Assembly: GCF_030433855.1 (NCBI RefSeq) | Contig: NZ_JARUXC010000007.1 | Span: forward strand, 1-64,000 | Source: Agreia sp. PsM10 | GTDB taxonomy: Bacteria > Actinomycetota > Actinomycetes > Actinomycetales > Microbacteriaceae | DNA length: 64,000 bases | Reading direction: 5' to 3' | Part shown: piece after piece, positions 1 to 7,657 of the stretch | Layout: each line of letters begins with the position of its first letter | Position numbering within the stretch: the stretch's first letter is position 1 | The notes under the pieces: model-generated | Databases searched by the model: none | The model's input: the letters and a program-made list of their open reading frames with translations, nothing else | Told to the model about the DNA's origin: nothing | Made by a program: the position numbers and the translations under genes

Positions 1-714
1 GGCAACGCCATCACCGTGATCGGCGACGCCGAGTCCACCGACTCCAGCACCACCGGCGGAACCACCGGCGGAACCGGGACGACCGGCACCGGCGCGACCA
101 CCTCGGGCGAAGACGGAATCCTCGGCGGAACCCAGATCGTGCCCGTCATCGGAGCACCCATCACCGTCGGCGGCAACGCCATCACCGTGATCGGCGACCC
201 GACGACATCGGGATCGACCGTCACCGGCGGCACCACCGGAGGATCGACGGAGAACACGACCGACGGTGAGGGCAGCATCGGAGGAGGAACCCAGATCATT
301 CCGGTGATCAACCTTCCGATCGACCTGGGCGGCAACGCCATCACCGTGATCGGCGACCCGACGGTCAACCCGACCGACCCGACGGACCCGACCGACCCGA
401 CCGACCCCACGGACCCGACCGATCCCACGGACCCCACGGACCCGACGGACCCGACCGATCCCACGGACCCGACGGACCCCACGGACCCGGTCACGCCTGG
501 AACGCCGACCACCACCACCACCACCTCCGTGGTGACAACCGGTAGCGTCACTGCGGCCGGTACCTCGGCCTCGGGCTACACCGCCGGAACAGATGCCTCG
601 GGCCTCGCCCTCACCGGCATCTCGGCGGCACCGATCGCGGGAGCCATCGCGCTCCTGCTGCTGGCCGGACTTGCTCTGATGATCACCTCGCGCAAGAAGG
701 GCGCTCGTATCTGA
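1..714 (+). CDS. C-terminal part of a repetitive LAxTG-anchored surface protein
   Basis: The reading frame is open at the left edge, so the true start lies outside the window. The visible part has three copies of a GGNAITVIGD-containing unit (codons near 1-30, 170-200 and 330-360), glycine/threonine-rich linkers, and a run of Thr-Asp-Pro triplets (about 360-490). The C-terminus has an LALTG pentapeptide, a hydrophobic helix and a basic tail (RKK). This is the layout of a sortase class E cell-wall sorting signal. The TDP run would form a stiff stalk through the wall. I infer a secreted, wall-linked protein of unknown function, perhaps an adhesin or structural protein. No catalytic domain is visible in the fragment. 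Confidence 0.8.
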   Translation, partial: GNAITVIGDAESTDSSTTGGTTGGTGTTGTGATTSGEDGILGGTQIVPVIGAPITVGGNAITVIGDPTTSGSTVTGGTTGGSTENTTDGEGSIGGGTQIIPVINLPIDLGGNAITVIGDPTVNPTDPTDPTDPTDPTDPTDPTDPTDPTDPTDPTDPTDPTDPVTPGTPTTTTTTSVVTTGSVTAAGTSASGYTAGTDASGLALTGISAAPIAGAIALLLLAGLALMITSRKKGARI

Positions 715-731
715 CGACCAGTCCGACAAGA

Positions 732-775
732 CCCGTGCCGGGCACCGCCACCCCCTGCGTGGTGCCCGGTACGGG
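732..775 (+). terminator. Hairpin after the surface-protein gene
   Basis: CCCGTGCCGGGCACC (732-746) pairs with GGTGCCCGGTACGGG (761-775) with a single mismatch around a 14-base loop. It sits 18 bases after the stop codon and between convergent genes. There is no clear T-run, so it may act as a weak or factor-assisted terminator. Confidence 0.5.
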
Positions 776-812
776 CGTGTCCGCGCCCGGGACGAGTCCG
801 TGATCCTTCAGG

Positions 813-1301
813 TCAGGGCCGTGACTCGGCCACGGCGGCCAGCACGATCGGGTCTTCGCATCCCCGCGCAAAACCGCGGATGCGTCGGTCGATATCGTGC
901 TGCAGAACCACCGCGCCGATGCGTTCCGCAAGCGGCGCGAGCCACTTCGGCTGGCAGGAGAAGTTGTAGCGCCAGACCGCGAGCGTGTGACCGGGTCGGT
1001 CATCGACGGCGTTGAATCGCCAGCCGCCGCCCAATCGCTCGAAGAACCACGAGCCCTTGGTCATCTTCATGCCCACATTCGAGGGCGGCTTGTACGACAC
1101 GTACTCGCTCTCCATCCGGAAGCCGAAGCGCTGCACCGTATAGGTGTGCACGCCCTTGGCCGGCGACGTCGCGCCGTGCATGAAGTACTGCCTTCTGATG
1201 AAGGGATCCCACCGCTTTCGAATCTCCCCGGTCGTCTGGGAGATCGCGAATGCCGTCTCGACATCGACCGGAACGACGCAACGGGACTCGACGACGGGCA
1301 T
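813..1301 (-). CDS. SRPBCC-fold (polyketide cyclase/START-like) protein
   Basis: This is a 162-residue protein with the pattern of small SRPBCC lipid- or ligand-binding domains. It opens with a 'vesrcvvpvdvetaF' strand-helix, has a central 'KGSWFFERLGGGWRF' strand pair, and a long C-terminal amphipathic helix (IGAVVLQHDIDRRIRGFAR). No signal peptide or membrane segment is present, so it is cytoplasmic. The ligand is unknown. The ATG at 1301 is preceded by CAGGAT with a six-base gap, which fits a leaderless start. It is convergent with the surface-protein gene and divergent from the DUF1622 gene. Confidence 0.65.
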   Translation of the reverse strand: MPVVESRCVVPVDVETAFAISQTTGEIRKRWDPFIRRQYFMHGATSPAKGVHTYTVQRFGFRMESEYVSYKPPSNVGMKMTKGSWFFERLGGGWRFNAVDDRPGHTLAVWRYNFSCQPKWLAPLAERIGAVVLQHDIDRRIRGFARGCEDPIVLAAVAESRP

Positions 1302-1360
1302 GGCTTCATCCTGTCATGCGGGGCTGTCGCCGCCCTCCTGCGATGCGGCATAGTTCAGGC

Positions 1361-1714
1361 ATGGAGTTCACCGATGTCATCGAGATCGTCGGAAAAGTCA
1401 TCGACGGGGCAGGTGTCGCGGCGATCGTCATCGGGGCCCTGGTGGCATCGTTCGCCGCGGTCGCGAAGCTCGTGCGCAGGGAGGCGTCGGTCTACGTGCC
1501 GTACCGCCGAGCCCTCGGGCGCAGCATCCTCCTCGGCCTCGAGCTTCTGGTCGCCGCCGACATCATTCGCACCGTCGCCATCACCCCCACGCTCGACAGC
1601 GTCGCCGTTCTGGCCGGGATCGTGCTCATCCGCACCTTCCTCAGCTTCTCCCTGGAACTCGAGATCTCCGGGCGCTGGCCCTGGCAGAAGAAGCCCGACA
1701 CCGCAGGAGACTGA
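1361..1714 (+). CDS. DUF1622 family membrane protein
   Basis: A 117-residue protein with three hydrophobic segments (about 14-34, 52-72, 78-96), a central basic loop (KLVRREASVYVPYRRALGRS) and the LGLELLVAADIIRT motif typical of DUF1622. This family of small inner-membrane proteins has no proven function. I chose the ATG at 1361 because the family domain starts there. CATAGT lies six bases upstream, compatible with a leaderless transcript. A longer open frame begins at 1250 but its extra codons are unlike the family. Confidence 0.75.
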   Translation: MEFTDVIEIVGKVIDGAGVAAIVIGALVASFAAVAKLVRREASVYVPYRRALGRSILLGLELLVAADIIRTVAITPTLDSVAVLAGIVLIRTFLSFSLELEISGRWPWQKKPDTAGD

Positions 1715-1759
1715 GCCGGCGCTCGCTAGACTTCGACAGCGGCCGAAGGAGGACTCCCC

Positions 1760-2407
1760 GTGACAGAGCTCGTCGATATCCCCTCGCCGGGATGGCCGCT
1801 GATGTTCGGCACCGAGGGCCAGCCGGCAGTCGTGCTCGTGCACGACGACTACGGTCGCCTCCCCTACCTCGAGGCCTACGCCACCGCCCTGTCGAAACAG
1901 GGATTCTTCGTCGTGGTTCCCGACCTGTTCAATGGCGTGGCTGCCGTAGACCCCGACGGCGTCGCCCTTCTTCGCTCGCGACTCGACGAGGGCTTCGCCA
2001 TCGCGACCCTCGCGGATGCGATCGCGCTGGGTCGCAGTTCGGGTGCGGCGCGCGTGGGGATCATCGGCATGGGCGTGGGCGGTTGGCTCGCCTTGCGCAG
2101 CGCCCAGGAGGGCGCCGTAGACGCGGTCGTGGCGTATTACGCCGGACTGGCCGAGAGCGAGGGCGGCATCGTTCCCTGCCCCGTCGCCCTGCACTTCTCC
2201 GAATACGACGACTGGGGCTCGGGGCTCGCCGCCGACCTGTTCGTCAGCCGACTCAAGGAGGTCGGCACCCCCGTGACCCGGCACAACTACATCGGCACGT
2301 CGACCTACTTCGCGAATGCGACCATCTCGGCCGGACTCGACAAGAACGCGGCCGCGCTGGCCTTCGCCCGATCCACCTATTTCATGCAGGGCCAGCTGCT
2401 CGACTGA
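1760..2407 (+). CDS. Dienelactone hydrolase-like protein lacking catalytic residues
   Basis: This 215-residue alpha/beta-hydrolase has the dienelactone hydrolase layout: VVLVHDDYG near residue 25, a 'fVVVPDLFnG' strand near 50, a nucleophile-elbow region at 100-108 and a C-terminal 'Y-x-G' region near 177. The elbow reads IGMGVGG where the family has G-x-C-x-G-G, so the nucleophile position is Gly105. The usual His in Y-x-G-x-x-H-x-F is Thr182. If my alignment is right it is not a classical hydrolase and may bind ligands without cleaving them. The GTG start at 1760 has a good GAAGGAGGA ribosome site. Confidence 0.7.
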   Translation: MTELVDIPSPGWPLMFGTEGQPAVVLVHDDYGRLPYLEAYATALSKQGFFVVVPDLFNGVAAVDPDGVALLRSRLDEGFAIATLADAIALGRSSGAARVGIIGMGVGGWLALRSAQEGAVDAVVAYYAGLAESEGGIVPCPVALHFSEYDDWGSGLAADLFVSRLKEVGTPVTRHNYIGTSTYFANATISAGLDKNAAALAFARSTYFMQGQLLD

Positions 2408-2415
2408 CGGCTGCG

Positions 2416-2937
2416 CTACCCCTTCGACACGTCGTGCAGGTGGTGCACGGGATCGTGGATGAAGTACTGCGCCAGCGTCTCGACCGAGAAACCCGCGCCG
2501 TCGCCGCGCCTACCCGTCCGACCCCAGGCATCCGGGGGCACTGCATCGAAGGCGTCGGCGATCGCGTGACCGGCCTCGACCAGCTGCCCTGACACCGCCG
2601 CGGGGTCCTGTTCGTTGTAGCGCTCCTCGACGGCGGTCGCATCCTGATCCCAGTTGGCGAACAGCGGATCGCTCTCGGCCAGCATCAGTTCGAGGCGACC
2701 GCGCATGGTCGTGAACACGTCGCGCACGTGCGCCGCGTACTCGAGCGGCGACCAGGTGTCGTCATCCGGTCGCTCTCTCACATCGGCTCGCTGCAGCACG
2801 GCGGGCCAGGCGGCCGCGTTCAGGCGGGTGAGGTCGGCGACCTCCCGGGCGTCGGTGGTGGATGCGTCGAAACCGCACTCGGGGCACGGCTTCTCGAGCA
2901 CCCAGGTCCAGCTCTTGGTCTCGGGAACGATAGGCAT
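2416..2937 (-). CDS. DinB-family protein
   Basis: A 173-residue protein of the DinB/YfiT/mycothiol-dependent four-helix-bundle superfamily. It has WSPLEYAAHVRDVF near residue 65 and FIHDPVHHLHDV at the C-terminus. The histidines in these two motifs match the family's divalent-metal triad. An N-terminal CPECG pair is also present. Family members can be thiol transferases or mycothiol-dependent enzymes, but the substrate here cannot be told. The ATG at 2937 has TAAAAT exactly six bases upstream, a typical leaderless start. Confidence 0.75.
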   Translation of the reverse strand: MPIVPETKSWTWVLEKPCPECGFDASTTDAREVADLTRLNAAAWPAVLQRADVRERPDDDTWSPLEYAAHVRDVFTTMRGRLELMLAESDPLFANWDQDATAVEERYNEQDPAAVSGQLVEAGHAIADAFDAVPPDAWGRTGRRGDGAGFSVETLAQYFIHDPVHHLHDVSKG

Positions 2938-3036
2938 GGCCCGATTTTACGGAGCGGCCGAGCAGCCGCACCCAGTCATTTGCGCCACTCGTCGACGACT
3001 TCGTGCCGACCTGCGTTCGACGTATACGCTCGATGG

Positions 3037-3336
3037 ATGAGCACCTTCAGCCCCGACGTCGTGTCCGCCATCCTGAACCACATGAACGGCGACCACACCG
3101 ATGACAACCTCCTCATCGTGCGCGCGTTTGCGAACCCTTCGGCAGCCTCCGCGGTGATGACGGGCTTCGACGGATCGGTCGCGACCTGGGATGCGACCGT
3201 CGATGGAACCACGAGCGAGGTGCGCATCGCCTGGCCGGCCGGGCCGATCACCGAGCGCGCCGAGGTTCGCCGCGAGGTCGTCGCGCTCTACGACGCCGCC
3301 TGCGCCAAGCTGGGCATCGAGCCGCGCCCGCACTAG
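3037..3336 (+). CDS. DUF2470 domain protein, possibly heme-related
   Basis: A 99-residue protein made of a single DUF2470 domain, with the family's 'ILNHMNGDHTDDNLLIVRAF' opening and a conserved GFD. This domain is best known as the C-terminal part of HugZ-like heme-degrading and PPOX-fold proteins. Here it stands alone, 79 bases upstream of a heme oxygenase gene on the same strand. I infer a role in heme handling or iron release. TACGCT sits six bases before the ATG, so it is probably translated from a leaderless mRNA. A longer frame from 2728 is antisense to the DinB gene and was rejected. Confidence 0.75.
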   Translation: MSTFSPDVVSAILNHMNGDHTDDNLLIVRAFANPSAASAVMTGFDGSVATWDATVDGTTSEVRIAWPAGPITERAEVRREVVALYDAACAKLGIEPRPH

Positions 3337-3354
3337 CCGTGGCACGGCTCCTCC

Positions 3355-3380
3355 TATAAAGTAAGGGCAGGCTAACCTCA
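3355..3380 (+). promoter_or_regulatory. IdeR/DtxR-like iron box over the heme oxygenase promoter
   Basis: A -10-like TAAAGT (3357-3362) is directly followed by a 19-base sequence at 3362-3380. That sequence matches 15 of 19 positions of the DtxR/IdeR consensus, with a perfect AGGCTAACCT core. A repressor bound here would cover the start of transcription, giving iron-repressed heme oxygenase. Confidence 0.7.
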
Positions 3381-3415
3381 CGGTTAGAGAACCCCTCATT
3401 TTTGGAGTCGTCATC

Positions 3416-4069
3416 GTGACCAACGTCATCCCCTTCTCGCAGGCCCTGCGCGAGCGCACCTGGACCAGCCACAGCGAGAGCGAAGGCGCGAGCTTCATGG
3501 GCGACCTCATGAGCGGCAAGGGCACTCGCGACGATTACATCGCGCTCGTCGCCCAGCACTTCTTCATCTACGAGGCCATCGAGGCCGCCGCCGACCGCAT
3601 GAAGAACGACCCGGTCGCGGCGCCGTTCATCACCTCGAAGCTCACCCGCCTTCCAGCCATCGAAGAAGACCTCCGCTTCCTCATCGGCGATGACTGGCGC
3701 GAGCAGATCGTGCCCCTGCCCACGACGGCGCGCTACGTCGCACGCATCAACGAGGTCGCCGCCACCTGGAACGGCGGCTTCATCGCCCACCACTACACGC
3801 GGTACCTCGGCGACCTGTCGGGCGGCCAGATCATCCGCACCCTCATGCAGCGCCAGTTCGGATTCGAGACCAACGGCGTGGGCTTCTACCTGTTCGGCGA
3901 CATCGCGAAGCCGAAGGAATTCAAGGAGACCTACCGCGCGCAGCTCGACGCCACCGGCTGGGACGACGCCGAGCGCGATCGCGTGATCGACGAGGTTCTC
4001 GTGGCCTACCGCTTCAACACCGAGCTGTTCGTCGACCTGGCGAACGCGAAAGCGGCTGCCGTCGCGTAG
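3416..4069 (+). CDS. hmuO: Heme oxygenase (biliverdin-producing)
   Basis: A 217-residue protein matching bacterial HmuO/HO-1 in length and motifs. It has the proximal-ligand region RTWTSHSESEG with His19, and the distal-helix GDLSGGQIIRTL motif near residue 129. It would open heme to biliverdin, CO and Fe2+ with electrons from a reductase, freeing iron from heme in the cytoplasm. No heme importer is visible in the window. Control by iron is likely through the IdeR-like box upstream. The start is GTG at 3416, preceded by TTTGGAGTCG. The DUF2470 gene just upstream probably shares its role. Confidence 0.93.
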   Translation: MTNVIPFSQALRERTWTSHSESEGASFMGDLMSGKGTRDDYIALVAQHFFIYEAIEAAADRMKNDPVAAPFITSKLTRLPAIEEDLRFLIGDDWREQIVPLPTTARYVARINEVAATWNGGFIAHHYTRYLGDLSGGQIIRTLMQRQFGFETNGVGFYLFGDIAKPKEFKETYRAQLDATGWDDAERDRVIDEVLVAYRFNTELFVDLANAKAAAVA

Positions 4070-4075
4070 CGGCGA

Positions 4076-4110
4076 CCGGCACATCCGGTCGGTCCCTGCA
4101 CGTCAGGGAC
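4076..4110 (+). terminator. Two small hairpins after heme oxygenase
   Basis: GACCGG and CCGGTC (around 4076-4091) can pair, and GTCCCTG (4092-4098) pairs perfectly with CAGGGAC (4104-4110). They follow the stop codon by a few bases. There is no T-run. Confidence 0.4.
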
Positions 4111-4227
4111 GGTGTCAAGCCCATCATCGCACGGGCGGGGAACGCGTACTGTCCGTGTAAGCGGCGTCCATGAGTGACCGCGCCAACGTAGAGCACGGAG
4201 GCGTCGCGAACGAGGCGAAGGCACATC

Positions 4228-5028
4228 ATGAGCGACCGCGAGCACCCCCAGAACTCCAGCGTCCCGCCCCAGGGCGGTTACGACGCGACCAACGATCCCG
4301 AGGTCCGTTCCACCCCGGCACCCGCGTCGGCAACGCCGCCTTCTGCAGAACCGCGCGTATCCGCGACCACCGGCTCGACGCCCGAGGGAACGACGACCAC
4401 GGGCACGACGACCACGGGCGGTCTCGAACCGGGCGCCGCCGTGCCCGCCGCACCTCAGGCATCCCTGCGCCAGGAGGTCCTCGAACGCGAGAAGGAGGAG
4501 TTCGGAGGCGTCAAGATCGGCTCGGCATTCTTCGGATGGCTGACCGCGACAGGCACCGCCGTGATCCTCACCGCCCTGGTCGCCGCGACCGGAGCCGCCA
4601 TCGGACTGGGAATCACCGGCGACGCCGACGAGGCCGCGAACGAGGGTGTCGCCAACGCCGACACCGTGGGGATCGCAGGAGCCATCGCGCTGCTCGTCGT
4701 GATCTTCGTCGCCTATTACTGCGGCGGATACGTGGCCGGCCGCATGGCCCGCTTCAACGGCATGAAGCAGGGCGTCTTCGTCTGGCTGTGGGCGGTCGTC
4801 ATCGCCATCGTCGTCGCCATCATCACCGCGATCGCCGGCAGCCAGTACAACGTGCTCGGCAACCTCAACAGCTTTCCACGGATCCCGATCGACGAGGGCG
4901 ACCTCACCACGGCCAGCGTGATCACCGCCATCGCCGTGGCCGTCATCAGCCTGCTCGGCGCCATTCTCGGCGGCCTCGGCGGAATGCGTTTCCACCGCAA
5001 GGTCGACCGCGCCGGTCTCGGCCGCTAA
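4228..5028 (+). CDS. Four-helix membrane protein with disordered N-terminus
   Basis: A 266-residue protein. Residues 1-85 are a Pro/Thr/Gly-rich disordered tail with repeated TTTTG units. A short charged coil follows (LRQEVLEREKEEFGG), then four hydrophobic segments (about 100-128, 150-172, 186-206, 232-255) separated by short loops. I do not recognise a characterised family; it resembles actinobacterial 'YrzE/TIGR04086-like' membrane proteins in layout only. It shares a direction with the PRC-barrel gene 51 bases downstream and they may be co-transcribed. An upstream copy of the first codons (ATGAGTGACCGCG at 4170, ATGAGCGACCGCG at 4228) makes the start slightly ambiguous. Confidence 0.6.
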   Translation: MSDREHPQNSSVPPQGGYDATNDPEVRSTPAPASATPPSAEPRVSATTGSTPEGTTTTGTTTTGGLEPGAAVPAAPQASLRQEVLEREKEEFGGVKIGSAFFGWLTATGTAVILTALVAATGAAIGLGITGDADEAANEGVANADTVGIAGAIALLVVIFVAYYCGGYVAGRMARFNGMKQGVFVWLWAVVIAIVVAIITAIAGSQYNVLGNLNSFPRIPIDEGDLTTASVITAIAVAVISLLGAILGGLGGMRFHRKVDRAGLGR

Positions 5029-5079
5029 CCCTCCCCGAGGAACACCCGAACACGCATTGAACGAGCCGAGGAGTCACCC

Positions 5080-5406
5080 ATGATCGAGTCACGCGATATC
5101 GGAGGGATCGTCGGCGCGCCGGCCACCGGTCCCGACGGGCAGAAAGTCGGAACCGTCACGCAGGTGCTGGTCGACGCCGAGACCGGGCGGCCCCGGTGGG
5201 CGACCGTGAATCCGGGCCTCTTCTCCGGCTCCGACGCGTTCGTTCCGCTGGATCGAGCGGAGTGGGACAGGGAGCACCTGCGCCTGCCGTACTCCAAGGA
5301 CCAGCTCAAGGACTCGCCACGGTTCTCGATCGGAGAAGCGTTGACCCCGGCCGAACAGGAGCTGCTGCGCCGGCATTACGACCCCGACGCGGGTCCGACC
5401 TCCTGA
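5080..5406 (+). CDS. PRC-barrel domain protein
   Basis: A 108-residue cytoplasmic protein with one PRC-barrel domain: 'vGAPATGPDGQKVGTVTQVLVD...GRPRWATVNPGLF', followed by 'AFVPLDRAEWDREHLRLPYSK' and a tail with EALTPAEQELLRRHY. Stand-alone PRC-barrel proteins of this form are widespread in soil actinobacteria and often linked to stress or envelope genes; their exact role is not known. An ATG with GAGGAGTC upstream supports the start. It lies behind the four-helix membrane protein gene and ahead of a strong terminator, so the two form a likely transcription unit. Confidence 0.75.
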   Translation: MIESRDIGGIVGAPATGPDGQKVGTVTQVLVDAETGRPRWATVNPGLFSGSDAFVPLDRAEWDREHLRLPYSKDQLKDSPRFSIGEALTPAEQELLRRHYDPDAGPTS

Positions 5407-5430
5407 CATCTCGCTGAGGCCGGACCCCGA

Positions 5431-5492
5431 GTCCGTTCCCTGAGCCCGTCGAAGGGCATCCCCTTCGACAAGCTCAGGGAACGGACTTTTTT
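5431..5492 (+). terminator. Rho-independent terminator built from repeat family A
   Basis: An inverted repeat with arms starting GTCCGTTCCCTGAGC (5431) and ending GCTCAGGGAACGGAC (5486) is followed directly by TTTTTT (5487-5492). The arms are two opposed copies of the dispersed family A repeat (core CCTGAGCCTGTCGAAGGG), so here the repeat works as a classical terminator for the PRC-barrel unit. Confidence 0.85.
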
Positions 5493-5518
5493 GCGTGTTT
5501 GCGTTCGGGTCATCGTGA

Positions 5519-5560
5519 CACTAAGCTGATTCCAGCACTTAGAGTCATCGATACCTTAAG
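5519..5560 (+). promoter_or_regulatory. Candidate operator region upstream of the NrtR-like gene
   Basis: CTAAG at 5521-5525 and CTTAG at 5538-5542 form an inverted pair, followed by the palindrome CTTAAG (5555-5560). This AT-richer patch directly precedes the NrtR-like gene. NrtR proteins control their own NAD operons, so it is a candidate binding site. The match is by position and symmetry only. Confidence 0.35.
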
Positions 5561-5582
5561 TCCAGACACGATCGGCACGGCC

Positions 5583-6260
5583 ATGAGCCAGCAGCAGGCG
5601 AGCATCGCGGTATCCACCGTCATCTTCGCCCTGCGCAGCGATCCGACCACCGGCGTCAGCACGGTGTGGATCCCTGTCGTCCGTCGCATCCGCGAGCCCC
5701 ACGAGGGCAGATGGGCACTCCCCGGAGGCCCGCTTCGCATCGACGACGACCTCGAGGCTGCGGCCCGAAACCATCTGGTCGAGACCACGGCCCTCACGCC
5801 GAAGTACCTCGAACAGCTCTACGCCTTCGGCGATGTCGGCCGCTCCCCCGGTCAGCGAGTCGTCTCGATCGTGTACTGGGCCCTGGTCGAGAGCGACGAG
5901 GCGGCCCGCGCCACCGTGGGCGAGAACGTGACCTGGCTCTCGACCGACGAACTGCCCGAGCTCGCCTTCGATCACAACCTGATCGTCGACTACGCCCTCT
6001 GGCGGCTGCGCACCAAGATGGAGTACTCCCGCATCGCGCACGCCTTTCTCGGCGACACGTTCACCCTCGCCCAGTTGCGCGAGGTGCACGAGGCCGTCAG
6101 GCAGAAACCCCTCGACCCCGCGAACTTCCGGCGCATGATCGAGTCGAGCAAGACCGTCGTCCCCACGGGCGATTTCGTCACCGGCGCCCGGCATCGCCCC
6201 GCGCGCCTCTACCGCTACGACGGGTCGATCGACCTCGCCGACCGCGGCCCCCTCCGATAG
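5583..6260 (+). CDS. nrtR: NrtR-type NUDIX transcriptional regulator of NAD synthesis
   Basis: A 225-residue protein with an N-terminal NUDIX domain (residues about 8-140) and a C-terminal winged-helix (about 150-225). The NUDIX box is degenerate (GGPLRIDDDLEAAARNHLVETT), lacking the REUxEE core, as in regulators that bind ADP-ribose without hydrolysing it. 'YAFGDVGRSPGQRVVSIVYWAL' is typical of NrtR/YjhB-like proteins. It lies directly upstream of nadA-nadB-nadC in the same direction, the classic NrtR context, so I infer a repressor of the NAD genes. I chose ATG 5583 over an earlier frame start at 5499 because the family begins there. Confidence 0.85.
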   Translation: MSQQQASIAVSTVIFALRSDPTTGVSTVWIPVVRRIREPHEGRWALPGGPLRIDDDLEAAARNHLVETTALTPKYLEQLYAFGDVGRSPGQRVVSIVYWALVESDEAARATVGENVTWLSTDELPELAFDHNLIVDYALWRLRTKMEYSRIAHAFLGDTFTLAQLREVHEAVRQKPLDPANFRRMIESSKTVVPTGDFVTGARHRPARLYRYDGSIDLADRGPLR

Positions 6261-6270
6261 AGAAACCGCC

Positions 6271-6326
6271 CGTTCCCTGAGCCTGTCGAAGGGAACGGTC
6301 CACCCGCTTCGACAGGCTCAGCGAAC
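6271..6326 (+). repeat. Family A palindromic repeat pair between nrtR and nadA
   Basis: Opposed copies: CGTTCCCTGAGCCTGTCG at 6271 and CGACAGGCTCAGCGAAC ending at 6326. The pair can fold into a hairpin that would sit in the nrtR-nadA transcript. There is no T-run, so read-through into nadA is likely. Confidence 0.8.
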
Positions 6327-6339
6327 AAAGAAGACCACC

Positions 6340-7656
6340 ATGACATCCGTCGACACCACCATCCAGCTGCTCACTCGCGAACAGGCAGAAGGCGCGGCGT
6401 CCGGCAGCACCTGCACGCCCGACCTCGCCTTGGAGCCGTGGACCTTCGACGCGGGCCTGCCGAACTACGGCCCCGGCGCATCCATGACCGACATCATCCC
6501 CACCGGATCGCCGGTGCAGGGGCGCCTGCCCGCCGAGTACACCACCGCGAGCGCCGACGAACTGGATGCGCGCATCCGGGCCGCGAAGGCGACGCTCGGC
6601 GAGCGGGTCGTCGTGCTGGGCCACTTCTACCAGCGCGACGAGGTCGTGCAGTACGCGGACTTCGTGGGCGACTCGTTCCAGCTCGCGAACGCGGCCAAGG
6701 CCAGACCCGACGCCGAGGCCATCGTGTTCTGCGGCGTGCACTTCATGGCCGAGACGGCCGACATCCTGTCGCAGCCGTCGCAGGCGGTCATCCTGCCGAA
6801 CCTCGCCGCCGGGTGCTCGATGGCCGACATGGCCGACATCGATTCGGTCGAGGACGCATGGGCGCAGCTCACCGAGATCTACGGCACGGCGCCGGATGCC
6901 GATGGCCGGGTTCCCGTGATTCCGGTCACGTACATGAACAGCTCGGCCGCGCTCAAGGCATTCTGCGGCCGCAACGGCGGCATCGTCTGCACCTCGTCGA
7001 ACGCGGCCACGGTGTTGGAGTGGGCCTTCGAGCGCGGACAGCGGGTGCTCTTCTTTCCCGACCAGCACCTCGGCCGCAACACGGCGAAGGCGATGGGAAT
7101 CCCGGTGGAGCTCATGCCCATGTGGAACCCGCGCAAGCCGCTCGGCGGCAACTCGGCCGACGAGCTCGTCGACGCGAAGGTCGTGCTCTGGCACGGGTTC
7201 TGCTCGGTGCACAAGCGCTTCACCCCGGCGCAGATCGCCAAGGCCCGCTCCGAGCACCCGGGCGTTCAGGTGATCGTGCACCCCGAGTGCCCGATGGCGG
7301 TCGTCGACGCGGCCGACTCGGCGGGGTCGACCGACTTCATCGTCAAGGCGATCCAGGCCGCGCCCGCCGGCTCGACCTTCGCCATCGGCACCGAGATCAA
7401 CCTCGTGAACCGCCTCGCCGCCGAGTACCCGCAGCACACCATCTTCTGCCTCGACGACGTGATCTGCCCCTGCTCCACGATGTACCGCATCCACCCCGGC
7501 TACCTGGCCTGGGTGCTCGAGGGCCTCGTCGACGGGGTGGTGCTCAACCGCATCCAGGTGGCTGACGACGTGATCGCCGACTCGACGGTCGCCCTCGAGC
7601 GGATGCTCGCGGCCCGGCCCCCCGTGTCGGCCCCCGCCCCGCAGGCCGCGAACTGA
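6340..7656 (+). CDS. nadA: Quinolinate synthase A
   Basis: A 438-residue protein of the long actinobacterial NadA type. It condenses iminoaspartate (from NadB) with dihydroxyacetone phosphate to quinolinate and holds a [4Fe-4S] cluster. Visible motifs are GHFYQRDEVVQYADFVGDS (near 90), FCGVHFMAETA (near 130), a TYMNSSAALKAFCG...GIVCTSSNA block (near 200), FPDQHLGRN and CLDDVICPCSTMYRIHP (near 375), supplying the conserved cysteines. One base separates its stop from nadB, so the genes are co-transcribed. The cysteine desulfurase downstream would help build the Fe-S cluster. Confidence 0.96.
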   Translation: MTSVDTTIQLLTREQAEGAASGSTCTPDLALEPWTFDAGLPNYGPGASMTDIIPTGSPVQGRLPAEYTTASADELDARIRAAKATLGERVVVLGHFYQRDEVVQYADFVGDSFQLANAAKARPDAEAIVFCGVHFMAETADILSQPSQAVILPNLAAGCSMADMADIDSVEDAWAQLTEIYGTAPDADGRVPVIPVTYMNSSAALKAFCGRNGGIVCTSSNAATVLEWAFERGQRVLFFPDQHLGRNTAKAMGIPVELMPMWNPRKPLGGNSADELVDAKVVLWHGFCSVHKRFTPAQIAKARSEHPGVQVIVHPECPMAVVDAADSAGSTDFIVKAIQAAPAGSTFAIGTEINLVNRLAAEYPQHTIFCLDDVICPCSTMYRIHPGYLAWVLEGLVDGVVLNRIQVADDVIADSTVALERMLAARPPVSAPAPQAAN

Positions 7657-7657
7657 C

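Noticed and set aside
360-490. Short direct repeats that could be a CRISPR or VNTR locus
   Set aside because: They are codons for Thr-Asp-Pro triplets in a wall-spanning stalk. A VNTR nature remains possible but it is coding.
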